The translations under genes were made by a program, and so were the position numbers. A stretch of DNA of 64,000 nt from contig CAZFHA010000013.1 in the NCBI GenBank assembly GCA_964518595.1, positions 43,412 to 107,411 of the forward strand. The letters run 5' to 3'. Source of the DNA: CAZFHA01 sp964518595. Its GTDB lineage: Bacteria; Bacillota; Clostridia; Saccharofermentanales; Saccharofermentanaceae. Positions 16,504-25,707 of this stretch are shown here, in pieces (the first letter of the stretch is position 1; every line of letters begins with the position of its first letter). Below the pieces are notes generated by a model, which did no database searches, was not told where the DNA came from, and worked only from the letters and a program-made list of their open reading frames with translations.

Positions 16504-18558
16504 ATGGATTTTCACATTACCCGGCAAGATTTTGTAATTGATGGGAAGACGGAGCCTTTGCTCTCGGCAGAGATACACTATTTTCGGATGGCTAGAGAGG
16601 CTTGGTCTATAGCCTTGGATCATGTGGTGGAAGCTGGCTGCAATGCAGTGGCCTTCTATATTCCTTGGTTTGTCCATGAATATGAAGATGGTGTCTTTGA
16701 TTTTGCCGGTAAGCAGCGAGCTGAGACAGATTTACATGCCTTTATTCAGTTGGCTTCGGAGCGCAAGTTGTGGATTCTTTTCCGACCCGGACCTTATATT
16801 TATGCGGAGAGTACGGATTTGGGCATTCCGCGTTGGTTTAGTCAGCGCTATCCCCAGACTCATCCTCTGACCTATAAGGATGGCCAGTATCAGCCTTATG
16901 GCATGAAATATTATGCTTCCCATAATCATCCGGCTTTTCTCAACCGGGTACAACTATGGTTAGAAGCAGTTATGGCTGAAATAAGACCTTATTTGGCACC
17001 CAAAGGCTCTATTGTAATGATTCAGCTTTGTAATGAAATTCCCGGTGAAGATCATCGGGATGAGAATCCGGAGACCCTTGGTTTGGGTGATCCCGAGGGT
17101 CTCTGGCCTCAGTTTCTTAAAGCTCGCTATGGTACAGAGGCAGCTTTGTGCCGAGCCTATGGCATTTCTGATGTGCTTTTTAAAAATTGTCCACCTCATC
17201 TCCTCCGCGAAAGCGATGAGGAGCGTTTTCAACGTGATCACTTGGCCTACTACTATGAATATTACTATCCGACTTATTTTTCTCGTCTAAAAGCTATGCT
17301 GGGAGAGTTGCCCCCGGAAGTATATTTGTTTCATAACGCTTATAACCCCAAAGCCTTATCCCTGCATTATCAGAACCAGAAGCAGAACCCCTGGTTAGTC
17401 ATGGGAGTGGACTGCTATTATTCTATGACCGGCGCTTTAGATTTAGCTTCAGCTACCTATTTCAATGATTTTGGTGCCCGTTATAGCCAAGCTATGTTTC
17501 AGAATCCCCCTTGGGTAGTAGAGCAGGAGTGTGGCTATTGGCATGACTTTCCTACTGTCTATGGATCAGAATTATATATCTGGAATCTTTGGAGTGTAGC
17601 CGCCGGTTATAAAGGATTGAATCTCTATTTGTTTGCTGCTGGCGAAAATATACCGGGTATGGGATTTTTTGGAAGCAGCCATAATTGGCAAGCGCCCTTA
17701 AAGCAGGATGGATATCCAGCCACCAATTATCCTTCCGTAAAAAAGTCTTTGTTAGAAATACGGGATAATTTCGCACTGCTTACTAAAGCTGATGCATATG
17801 ATATGATTTTGGTTCTTCCAGAGCAAGCCGGTCTGATTTGGACTTCCAAGGCCAATGTGGTCAAGGATACCTTTTTTCTGTTGCGAGCCATGAACCTGTC
17901 ACCTAAAATAATTTTGGCTGATCAATTGGCCTCAGAGAATCTAAAGGGTAATGTACCGATCTGGGTAGTGGGAGGACGGGAGCTTAATCGGCAGGCACAG
18001 ACAATTTTAGCCGAGCTGGTTGGCCACTGCCCGCTGATTGTATCCGGTATGGTTCCCTACCTGGATCAAGAGGGTGAGCCCTGTAATATTCTGGCAGAAG
18101 CTATAGCAGTTGAGCCGGAGGCCTTTACTTGGACTGCTGTTGAGCAGCAAAAAATTCTTTGGCAGGGAAAGGAAGTATTTATCGGTCAGGGAGTTCAGCC
18201 CCTTGGGGCGGCTGAAGATTCAGTCTTGGCATATGTGGCTGAGACCAACCAACCGGCTGCCTGGTTAACGCCTCAAAGGGTATTGATTATGCCTTTTCAC
18301 TTAGAAATGATTTTTTGGCAATTGGGAGAAATGGTTTTAGACTTTTTAAGGCTTTTAGCAATAAAGCCCTTAGTTGAGGGGGCAAGACTGCTGCGAGTAT
18401 TTCCTAAATCCGATGGCTCTGCACTTGTTTTTAACTTACACCCTCAGTCAATTACAGAGACGGTTACAATTTTTCAGCATACACAGACTTTGACCCTAAA
18501 GCCTTATAGTTATATTTATTTGGAGGACGAACATGACAGAAGAACTTTGGCTAATTAG
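16504..18558 (+). CDS. Glycoside hydrolase family 35 (beta-galactosidase family)
   Basis: GH35 enzymes remove terminal beta-galactose, or rarely beta-glucosamine. The 684-residue cytoplasmic protein has the family signature EIHYFRMAREAWSIALDHV (about 23-41), then YIPWFVHEYEDGVFDFAG and LFRPGPYIYAE. Acid/base Glu178 lies in MIQLCNEIPGE, and the nucleophile is Glu340 or Glu342 in WVVEQECGYW. It starts directly after the stop of the GH2-like gene and overlaps the GH65 gene by 26 bases, so the three are one translational unit. The C-terminal third carries a beta-rich region of unknown role. Confidence 0.85.
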   Translation: MDFHITRQDFVIDGKTEPLLSAEIHYFRMAREAWSIALDHVVEAGCNAVAFYIPWFVHEYEDGVFDFAGKQRAETDLHAFIQLASERKLWILFRPGPYIYAESTDLGIPRWFSQRYPQTHPLTYKDGQYQPYGMKYYASHNHPAFLNRVQLWLEAVMAEIRPYLAPKGSIVMIQLCNEIPGEDHRDENPETLGLGDPEGLWPQFLKARYGTEAALCRAYGISDVLFKNCPPHLLRESDEERFQRDHLAYYYEYYYPTYFSRLKAMLGELPPEVYLFHNAYNPKALSLHYQNQKQNPWLVMGVDCYYSMTGALDLASATYFNDFGARYSQAMFQNPPWVVEQECGYWHDFPTVYGSELYIWNLWSVAAGYKGLNLYLFAAGENIPGMGFFGSSHNWQAPLKQDGYPATNYPSVKKSLLEIRDNFALLTKADAYDMILVLPEQAGLIWTSKANVVKDTFFLLRAMNLSPKIILADQLASENLKGNVPIWVVGGRELNRQAQTILAELVGHCPLIVSGMVPYLDQEGEPCNILAEAIAVEPEAFTWTAVEQQKILWQGKEVFIGQGVQPLGAAEDSVLAYVAETNQPAAWLTPQRVLIMPFHLEMIFWQLGEMVLDFLRLLAIKPLVEGARLLRVFPKSDGSALVFNLHPQSITETVTIFQHTQTLTLKPYSYIYLEDEHDRRTLAN

Positions 18559-20704
18559 CGATGATGTACCCGAAAATAGCAAGGGCTTTGAAGGCTTTGC
18601 CACCCAAGGAAATCCCTATTACCATCTCCGGGCAAGTTTAGAAGAGGGACTATCGGCGGCTCCTCAAGATGAAGAATATATGCGCCTTCCGGCCAATGTT
18701 ACTTTGGAGAAGCCGCGCCATCCCCGTTCAAAAAGCGGCTTCTATATTCCCGGCATTACCGGACGCCATCCTCTATTGGGGGAGGTAATCGTTAATTTAC
18801 CTAGCCCCATAGTCTTGCGCCTGAAGGTGGCAGATGAAGTCTTTGATATGGACAGTTCAGATTATCGAAATTATCAGCGTCAGCTGGATGCCAGAGATGG
18901 TGTGCTAGAGCGTTCCTTTGATTGGCATACTAAAAGTGGCACGGTGCTCCATTGTGTGTTCACCCGAGCAGCTCTTTACCAGCAGTCCCAGCTGCTTTGG
19001 CAGAGTCTACAGATTAGGGCAGATCAGGACTGTGTGGTAGAGGTCTATGCCGAAATTGATGGGGCAGTAAAGACCAACGGCTACAACCACTTTGAGACGG
19101 TTGAGACTCTGGCTGGGGAGAGCTGGTTGGGGCTTAACCTAACTACAGATACCCAAGGTCAAGTAGCTATGCTCAGTCTTATAGAAGCGGCAGAGACCTT
19201 TATGCCAAAAGGAAAGGGACTCGCTGCCCAGCTTACGTTATCTGCCGGAGTGGAAACCCAGATCAAACGTCTGACCCAATTTACCAGCACCATGGATAGC
19301 CATTTTCAGCCCTTAGATCAACCGAGTGTAGAGACGGCCAAAGCCGTATTGAAAGACCGGATGTCAATTTTTCCATCGCTTCTAACGCAGCACCAAAAAG
19401 CTTGGGCAGAACTCTGGTCTCATAGCTTCGTGGAAATTGAGGGCGATGATCAGGCTCAAAAACAAGTAAATATGGCGGTCTACCATTTATTGCGTACTGC
19501 CCATCCCGGGGAGTCCCGAATGGCTGTTTGTGCTAAAGGCTTTGCGGGAGAAGCCTATTTTGGCCACTTTTTCTGGGATAGTGAAGTTTATTTGTTGCCT
19601 TTCTATCTGTATACCCAGCCTGAAGCAGCCAGAAGTTTAACCGAGTATCGTTTAAGAACCTTACCCGGAGCAATCCAAAATGCCAAGTCTCTGGGTTATC
19701 CCGGAGCGAAATATGCATGGGAAGCCTCCTCTGACGGCACGGAACAGTGCCCTAATTGGCAGTACTGTGACCACGAAATTCATATCAATGCCGATGTGGT
19801 CTTTGGCATCTGGCATGATTTTTGTGCCAGCCACGATCTGGACTTTCTCCGGCGTAGCCTGCCGGTGCTTATCGAAACTAGCCGCTACTGGCTAGCGCGG
19901 GTAACTTGGCATGAGGATGGCGGAATTTCCCTGGATGGAGTAATGGGGCCGGATGAGTATATTTGCTTTTGTAAAAATAACGCTTATACCAATTTTATGG
20001 TGCGGTATGCTTTAGAGATCACCTTAAAGGCTTTAGAACTAGCAGGCCAAACAGGCCAAGATCTTAGCGAGCAGGAAGTAAAGCAGATTCGCCAAGTCAT
20101 TGAAAAATTACCTGCCCCAAAGACCGATGAGGGTTTAGTCTGGCAATGTGAAGGGTTCGCAGACTATGCTGAGCCGGAATTTGATCGTCTTTGGCCTGAC
20201 CGTAGCCGTCCCTTCGGCACCTTTATTTCCCAAGAGCGTAACTATCGAATAAAGGCCTTAAAACAGGCTGATGTTCTTATGTTGCCTTTCTTGTTTCCCA
20301 CTCTTTGGAACAAAGACACTTTGGCACAAAACTATGACTATTATGAACCCTACACTACCCATGATTCTTCCCTTTCTTATGTGGTTCATGCAGCCCTAGC
20401 GGCTCGATTAGGTCGAAAAGAACAGGCCGAAGATTTTTTTGTACGAGCCGGAAGTATTGATTTTGGCAGCGGAGCTGCTGAAGGCGTTCATATTGCTAAT
20501 TGTGGTGGACTTTGGCAAGCTGTAGTTATGGGCTTTGCCGGGTTTTTACCGGCTTACGCTACCGAGGCTCAGGAGCCAGCCTTTGCCCCGGCTTTACCGG
20601 CGCATTGGAAGAAAGTCTCCTTCCCCTTGCTTTTTCAGGGTCGCCGCTATCACGTGACTGTCACAGCTGATGAAGTAATTTGCCAGCTGAAGGAGGAAAT
20701 TTAG
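18533..20704 (+). CDS. Glycoside hydrolase family 65 (disaccharide phosphorylase type)
   Basis: GH65 members mostly split alpha-glucosyl disaccharides with phosphate to give beta-glucose 1-phosphate. The 723-residue protein has the barrel motifs GHFFWDSEVYLLPFYLY, YPGAKYAWEASSDGTEQ and the catalytic block GVMGPDEYICFCKNNAYTN, with general acid Glu near residue 475. The C-terminal part has THDSSLSYVVHAALAARLG and GVHIANCGGLWQAVVMGFAG. GGAGG (18521-18525) sits before the ATG at 18533, inside the end of the GH35 gene. The sequence differs from the well-known maltose and trehalose enzymes, so the substrate could be another glucoside. Hydrolase activity is also possible. Confidence 0.82.
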   Translation: MTEELWLISDDVPENSKGFEGFATQGNPYYHLRASLEEGLSAAPQDEEYMRLPANVTLEKPRHPRSKSGFYIPGITGRHPLLGEVIVNLPSPIVLRLKVADEVFDMDSSDYRNYQRQLDARDGVLERSFDWHTKSGTVLHCVFTRAALYQQSQLLWQSLQIRADQDCVVEVYAEIDGAVKTNGYNHFETVETLAGESWLGLNLTTDTQGQVAMLSLIEAAETFMPKGKGLAAQLTLSAGVETQIKRLTQFTSTMDSHFQPLDQPSVETAKAVLKDRMSIFPSLLTQHQKAWAELWSHSFVEIEGDDQAQKQVNMAVYHLLRTAHPGESRMAVCAKGFAGEAYFGHFFWDSEVYLLPFYLYTQPEAARSLTEYRLRTLPGAIQNAKSLGYPGAKYAWEASSDGTEQCPNWQYCDHEIHINADVVFGIWHDFCASHDLDFLRRSLPVLIETSRYWLARVTWHEDGGISLDGVMGPDEYICFCKNNAYTNFMVRYALEITLKALELAGQTGQDLSEQEVKQIRQVIEKLPAPKTDEGLVWQCEGFADYAEPEFDRLWPDRSRPFGTFISQERNYRIKALKQADVLMLPFLFPTLWNKDTLAQNYDYYEPYTTHDSSLSYVVHAALAARLGRKEQAEDFFVRAGSIDFGSGAAEGVHIANCGGLWQAVVMGFAGFLPAYATEAQEPAFAPALPAHWKKVSFPLLFQGRRYHVTVTADEVICQLKEEI

Positions 20705-20706
20705 TT

Positions 20707-21849
20707 ATGATGGGATACGATTTATCAAGCTTATATGTACAGACTAAAGGCAAAACCGCTCGGGTTTCCAGTTATGATACCAGCGGCGGTAACCATGATT
20801 GGATTGATTTACCGGCAGGTGATACCAAGGTAATTGCTGAGCTGAACTGTACCGGAATCATTCGCCACATCTGGTGTACCCACTGGACAGGAGACGCTAA
20901 TTGGCAAGAGGAAGAAGGTGCTCTGCGCCGGCTGATTCTTCGGATATACTGGGATGATGAGCCTACCCCCAGCGTACAAGCCCCTTTAGGCGATTTTTTC
21001 GGCATGCCCTTTGGCCGCAGACAGGCTTTTCAATCCGCTGCCTTTGCAATGGGGCCGGAGAATGGCCGCTCCATGAACTGTTTTTGGCCAATGCCTTTTC
21101 GGCGCAAGGCCAAAATCACGTTGGAAAGCCGCTGCCAGAATCACACAAACTTCTATTTTTACATTGATTATGAGCAGTGGGATAAGCTTCCCCATGAGGA
21201 AGATGTCGGTTACTTTCACGCCCTTTATAATCGGGAGCGGGACACCGCCGGTTGGGCTCCGGCAGAAATTGGTCTTTTAGATAAAGAAAAAGCCAATATA
21301 CCCGGTGAGCCGGACTGGTTACCAGCAGCTTGGAAGGCCAAAAATCTTGACGGAAAGGACAATTACGTCATTCTGGAAGCCAAAGGTCGGGGACGTTATG
21401 TAGGTTGTAACATGGGTATCAACATCCACACTCCCCAGTGCAACGAATGGTATGGTGAAGGGGATGATATGATTTTTATTGATGGTGAACCCTGGCCACC
21501 AAGACTTCATGGCACAGGAACCGAAGACTATTTCGGTACAGCCTTCTGCCCTACTCAGCCTTTCTTTGGCCTTTATAATGGACTCAGCCTATATAGTGGC
21601 AGACCGGAGCCTAAGGGCTACAAGTATATCGGTGAAAACGCGATGTACCGACTACATATCTGCGATCCGATTCAATTTGAGAAATCTATTCGGGTCACCA
21701 TCGAGCACGGTCATGCCAATAAACTTTCCGGTGACTGGTGTAGTACGGCCTATTGGTACCAAAGTGAGCCGCATCTTACACCAGCGGAAGAAATCGATGT
21801 AGAACCCTTTGAATCAGATACAGAGGCGAATTGCCGAGAAACAACCTAA
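20707..21849 (+). CDS. DUF2961 / glycoside hydrolase family 172 protein
   Basis: GH172 enzymes act on furanosides: a difructose dianhydride I synthase/hydrolase and alpha-D-arabinofuranosidases are the characterised members. The 380-residue protein has the family blocks GTGTEDYFG (about 268-276, with the conserved catalytic-region Glu), GRGRYVGCNMG, EWYGEGDDMIFIDGE and YRLHICDPIQFEKSIRVTIEHG. There is no signal peptide. The ATG at 20707 follows AAGGAGG inside the end of the GH65 gene, two bases after its stop. Its place between a phosphorylase and a mutarotase suggests the imported sugar holds a furanose unit. Confidence 0.85.
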   Translation: MMGYDLSSLYVQTKGKTARVSSYDTSGGNHDWIDLPAGDTKVIAELNCTGIIRHIWCTHWTGDANWQEEEGALRRLILRIYWDDEPTPSVQAPLGDFFGMPFGRRQAFQSAAFAMGPENGRSMNCFWPMPFRRKAKITLESRCQNHTNFYFYIDYEQWDKLPHEEDVGYFHALYNRERDTAGWAPAEIGLLDKEKANIPGEPDWLPAAWKAKNLDGKDNYVILEAKGRGRYVGCNMGINIHTPQCNEWYGEGDDMIFIDGEPWPPRLHGTGTEDYFGTAFCPTQPFFGLYNGLSLYSGRPEPKGYKYIGENAMYRLHICDPIQFEKSIRVTIEHGHANKLSGDWCSTAYWYQSEPHLTPAEEIDVEPFESDTEANCRETT

Positions 21850-21885
21850 GGTAACGTGCTACGTCATAAGCACGAAGGAGGTTCT

Positions 21886-22281
21886 ATGAAAAAGCAAGGC
21901 ATCTTAAATGCTCCTATTGCCAGCCTGTTAGCCCATCTTGGCCACACCGACCGCATTGTTGTGGCTGATTGCGGTTTGCCTATTCCCAGAGAAGAACAGC
22001 GGATTGATCTGGCACTATCTCTGGGTAAGCCAGACTTTCTCGAGGTCTTAGCGGTGGTGTTGACTGACATGAAAGTGGAAGCTGTTATTTTAGCGGAAGA
22101 ACTAAAAGCCAGTCCAGCGTTTTTAGCGGACGTGCTGGCAGTTTTGCCAGAGGGCACGGCAGTAACTTATATGCCCCATGAACAGTTTAAAGCTGAAACG
22201 CACTCTGCCAAAGGCATTATCCGTACCGGGGCTATTATTCCCTATGCTAATATTATTCTAGTATCTGGGGTTATTTTTTAG
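21886..22281 (+). CDS. rbsD: RbsD/FucU-type sugar mutarotase (D-ribose pyranase family)
   Basis: RbsD interconverts pyranose and furanose forms of ribose; FucU does the same for anomers of fucose. The 131 residues match RbsD in length. His20 (HLGHTD) and the C-terminal TGAIIPYANIILVSGV, including the conserved Tyr-Ala-Asn, are the active-site parts. The start at 21886 follows AAGGAGG by five bases. No rbsK, rbsA or rbsB lies nearby, so its substrate is probably the sugar released by the glycosidases of this locus, and the name rbsD marks the family only. Confidence 0.88.
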   Translation: MKKQGILNAPIASLLAHLGHTDRIVVADCGLPIPREEQRIDLALSLGKPDFLEVLAVVLTDMKVEAVILAEELKASPAFLADVLAVLPEGTAVTYMPHEQFKAETHSAKGIIRTGAIIPYANIILVSGVIF

Positions 22282-22313
22282 TTGTTAGTGTGGGCGTTTT
22301 GGGCATAGAAGTG

Positions 22314-22354
22314 ATAGGATAGGCTGCACCCAAGTTGGAGGCAGCCTATCCTGT
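22314..22354. terminator. Long hairpin between convergent genes
   Basis: AGGATAGGCTGC (22316-22327) and GCAGCCTATCCT (22341-22352) make a perfect 12-pair stem. It lies between the end of the mutarotase gene and the stop of the minus-strand surface protein (22360). The T tract is poor on both sides, so it may be a weak or factor-assisted bidirectional terminator. Confidence 0.65.
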
Positions 22355-22359
22355 ATTCG

Positions 22360-25275
22360 TTAGTTACGGGAAATATGATGGATATTTTGTTTGCGGTAAA
22401 ATTTTTTCGATACTAACAATCCCATCAGGCAGGTTCCCGCCAATAGAGCCAAAAAAGATAGGAGAGTATGCATTTGCGTGGGTTGCTCCCCCGTCTTTGC
22501 TGCTTTCACAGAACCAGATTTAATGGTAAATGTACCCTCTGTGGCCTTAACGTTATAATTTTTATTATCCTCTACGCTTACGTGTATAGTGTATGTTCCG
22601 GTTTGCTCTCCTTGGTCACGGAACAATGTATAGCCTAATGTATCACTTTTTGTTACTCCCATGATTTTGGCGGTGAATAAGGGGTCATCTTCCATATATT
22701 TTTTGCTTGTATTCTCTACAGCAATGGTTACGGTTCTAGGTCTTATAGATAGCGTTCCATTTATTTTTTCAATATTCGAAAAATCCGCTGTTACATCTTG
22801 CTGCATTTCATCTCGAATAATAATGCTTGTAATGTGGTTATTATTTGTTTTAGTATCCTCTACATTTGTTACTGAACCTACAATTGTTACTTCCATTGTA
22901 AAACCATCTGGTAAGCCAGTCTGTGTGAAAGTTGCATCTGTCAAGGGCAAACCATCGTAATCTTTGCTTTGGCTTGCGGCAATTACTTTTATGGGATCAT
23001 CCTTAGCAGTTACAACAAGCTCACCACTTAAATAGGTTATCTCGTAATTTTCAGCAGTTACCCCTCTACATGTAACGGGATAGGTTCCCATATGATCGCC
23101 ATCCCTGTAGGGGCAGCTTATTATTAAATTACCCTCTAGCACCTCGGGTAATTCACCATTAACGAAACCATCATAAATTGCTTGAAAGGTGGGGGATTCA
23201 TCATCATACTCTATGATTTCATCGAGAATATCAATTGACAGAGGAGTAGGTATTATCATAAGAGAGCCATTTATATTGTTAATATTGGTAAAGTTGTCGG
23301 TCACATCTTCGTCTTGAGAATTTATTATCTTAACATCAGTGACTGTGTTATTTCCTTCCATGCTATCAGCTACATCCGTAGCGGATCCGGTGACGGTGGC
23401 TAAAACCCTATGCCCCTTAGGTAAAACACCTTCTACTGTGAAGCTGTTATCGGAGATTGGCAATCCATCGTAGGTTTTAGTAGCACTTGACCCTATTACC
23501 GTAATGGATTTAACATAAGGTAAAATAGTTAGTGTCCCATTTATATAGGTGATTGTATAATTGCTAGCGATGCCGTCAGAAACCGAAATAGTATATACAC
23601 CTACTTGGTCGCCTGGACTATAAGTACTAGTTATTGTAACCGGTTTTTCTAAGACGGACTCGCATTCACCATTTACAAACCCCGAATATGTGACTGTATA
23701 GGTAGGTGCAGAGCTGGAATATTCTACCTCTTTATTATCTGCCATAGCAAGCAGTGTAGCAGGTGTGATAGATAGGGTGCTAGAAGTTTTGATAATGGGA
23801 GGAAAATAGTCGGTTACATCTTGTCCGTCCTTATCACGAACAATGACACTTGTTACTTCATTATTTAAAGTGGCATTATCCAATACATTTGTTATAGAAC
23901 CACGAATTACCACATCAACGCTAAAGTCTGCAGGAAGTCCATCTACCTCATAAGAATTGCAAGTCAGAGGGGTTCCATCATATACCTTAGAGGCGCTTGC
24001 CGCTGTTACTGTAATTTGATCAGCTGCGTTTGTGACGGTAAGCGTTCCGGCGTAATATGTAATATTATAGTTAGGGGTAGTTGCTCCACCGCAAGAAATA
24101 ATATAAGTTCCTGGGGTACTACCACTTCTGTAAAAAGTTGATGCTTTAGGAAGTGTAAGCAATACCTCTTCTGTCTCTCCTGGTACAAAGCCAGAATATG
24201 TGAAGGTATACTGGGGATCGGAATCATTATAGGCAATAGTTTTATTATCGACTCTAATACTCAGTTGCGCTTTTGTGACTCGTAAGGTTCCTGCTTTAAG
24301 CGTAATATTATAATTGCGGTTTACCACATCATTATTAGCATTTTTTATTATTAGGGAAGTAATAGTATTCTCTGAAAAACCTACATCCTTTTGATAACCT
24401 GAGAAAGCAATTGACACTTTATCTCCAGGCATTAGTCCTGATCCTGTAATTGAGTAGCTCGCGCCTGCAATATTGGTACCATTGTAGGGTTTAACTACAT
24501 TACCAGCACTAAAGGTAATATTCCTAGGAATGATATACAAGTAACCTTCTTTAATATTTTGAAAATCACCTTTTAGTTGATAATTTAAATTAATAAATCG
24601 AAAATTTTTAACACTGATTTTATAGCCTTGAGAAAGAATTTCTTCTCCAACTTCTCTTTTATACTCGACAATATAGTCTACTCCCTCTACTAAATACTTA
24701 GGTAGTCCTCGTAACGTTGGCTTTGGATCTTTCTTACCCATTTCTTTATAGTTATCATTGACTATTAAATTTTCAGGAAATACATCAATTTCTACAGTCG
24801 CTTCCAAATTTTCCGTGGAAAGCGGCTGATCAGCTACTTCATATAGTGCTTCAATATTTACATCGTCTTGGACATTCAGGTAGGCAGTCGAACTCCAGCC
24901 AATAAATCTTTTTCCCTCAGGAGTAGGAATGCTACGTGGGGGATCAGCAGATTCTCCCAGAGCTACTGCTTGAAGCTCTCCGATTGGCTGTTTTTTAAAA
25001 TCGAGAAACTGGACATTAAAATAAATGTCTTTCTCCTCGTTAGAATTTGAATTGGTGGCAGCGCTAAACGCAGTATTACTATAAACAGAATGAACTTGCT
25101 CCTCAGAGGAAGGACTATTCGTTTCCGGTGATAAACTGTTGTTCCCCGGTCTAAACTCACTAGAATGGTTCAGTGAAAATGCAGTCGTGGGAAATATAGA
25201 AATTATCAGAGCTAATACTAATAAGGCTGCCTCAATACGTCGTGATATCTTACTACTCAATTTTGGATTTTTCAT
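22360..25275 (-). CDS. Large cell-surface protein with MBG and YDG repeats
   Basis: The 971-residue protein starts MKNPKLSSKISRRIEAALLV, a signal peptide ending near FPTTAFS. A Flg_new/Listeria-Bacteroides type repeat (FIGWSSTAYLNVQDDVNIEALY) comes first. Then two module types alternate: YDG-like units (SKVYDGTPLT, TKTYDGLPIS, SKDYDGLPLT and a divergent KPYNGTNIAG) and MBG units with the YxDxxPxxTxxYxGFVxGE pattern, four of each. The C-terminus has KAAKTGEQ, a hydrophobic helix and KKFYRKQ, resembling a sortase signal whose LP is replaced by AA. A longer start 33 codons upstream lacks a binding site; TTAGGAG precedes this ATG. It is likely an adhesin or wall-spanning stalk. Confidence 0.85.
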   Translation of the reverse strand: MKNPKLSSKISRRIEAALLVLALIISIFPTTAFSLNHSSEFRPGNNSLSPETNSPSSEEQVHSVYSNTAFSAATNSNSNEEKDIYFNVQFLDFKKQPIGELQAVALGESADPPRSIPTPEGKRFIGWSSTAYLNVQDDVNIEALYEVADQPLSTENLEATVEIDVFPENLIVNDNYKEMGKKDPKPTLRGLPKYLVEGVDYIVEYKREVGEEILSQGYKISVKNFRFINLNYQLKGDFQNIKEGYLYIIPRNITFSAGNVVKPYNGTNIAGASYSITGSGLMPGDKVSIAFSGYQKDVGFSENTITSLIIKNANNDVVNRNYNITLKAGTLRVTKAQLSIRVDNKTIAYNDSDPQYTFTYSGFVPGETEEVLLTLPKASTFYRSGSTPGTYIISCGGATTPNYNITYYAGTLTVTNAADQITVTAASASKVYDGTPLTCNSYEVDGLPADFSVDVVIRGSITNVLDNATLNNEVTSVIVRDKDGQDVTDYFPPIIKTSSTLSITPATLLAMADNKEVEYSSSAPTYTVTYSGFVNGECESVLEKPVTITSTYSPGDQVGVYTISVSDGIASNYTITYINGTLTILPYVKSITVIGSSATKTYDGLPISDNSFTVEGVLPKGHRVLATVTGSATDVADSMEGNNTVTDVKIINSQDEDVTDNFTNINNINGSLMIIPTPLSIDILDEIIEYDDESPTFQAIYDGFVNGELPEVLEGNLIISCPYRDGDHMGTYPVTCRGVTAENYEITYLSGELVVTAKDDPIKVIAASQSKDYDGLPLTDATFTQTGLPDGFTMEVTIVGSVTNVEDTKTNNNHITSIIIRDEMQQDVTADFSNIEKINGTLSIRPRTVTIAVENTSKKYMEDDPLFTAKIMGVTKSDTLGYTLFRDQGEQTGTYTIHVSVEDNKNYNVKATEGTFTIKSGSVKAAKTGEQPTQMHTLLSFLALLAGTCLMGLLVSKKFYRKQNIHHISRN

Positions 25276-25707
25276 CTTATCAACTCCTAACTCTATCATT
25301 TTTGTTCTCTTAAAATGGTTATTAGGGATCTTTGTTTCATTCCTTTCTGCCTGTAAGATGAGTTTTAATTGCATTTAAATTTTAACAAAATGTGAATAAA
25401 AATTCAATATAGTTCGCAAATTATATATTTTTTGGACATATTATTTTGTGAGCCTTAGAAACGAACAATTTGTTTTAGACTCGTAAGATAAATCACTATA
25501 ATGTCTGGGTGCTTCAAGATTGAATATTTTTTTGGTGTTGTGCGTCATTGGAGAATTTTCTGGTATGATTGAACTACTCAAAAGCATTTCATTTCCAAAA
25601 AATCTTGTGGCAATAGCAAATAATCAACGACTTCTATAGATATTGATTCATTAGAAGAATTTTTGCAGGTCTTTAAAAAATTGAAAAAGAGAAAACAGGT
25701 ATGAGTG
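25276..25707. other. Gap between divergent surface-protein and exporter genes
   Basis: This AT-rich stretch must hold the promoters of both genes. For the plus strand TTTAGA (25474-25479) and TATAAT (25497-25502) are 17 bases apart. For the minus strand I see no convincing pair. Just before the exporter a short frame ending SLEEFLQVFKKLKKRKQV-stop (about 25637-25703) looks like the tail of a lost gene, but no start is visible. Confidence 0.4.

Noticed and set aside
23000..24300. Repeats as a CRISPR array or tandem DNA repeat
   Set aside because: The repeats are protein modules with divergent DNA; there is no constant repeat with regular spacers.
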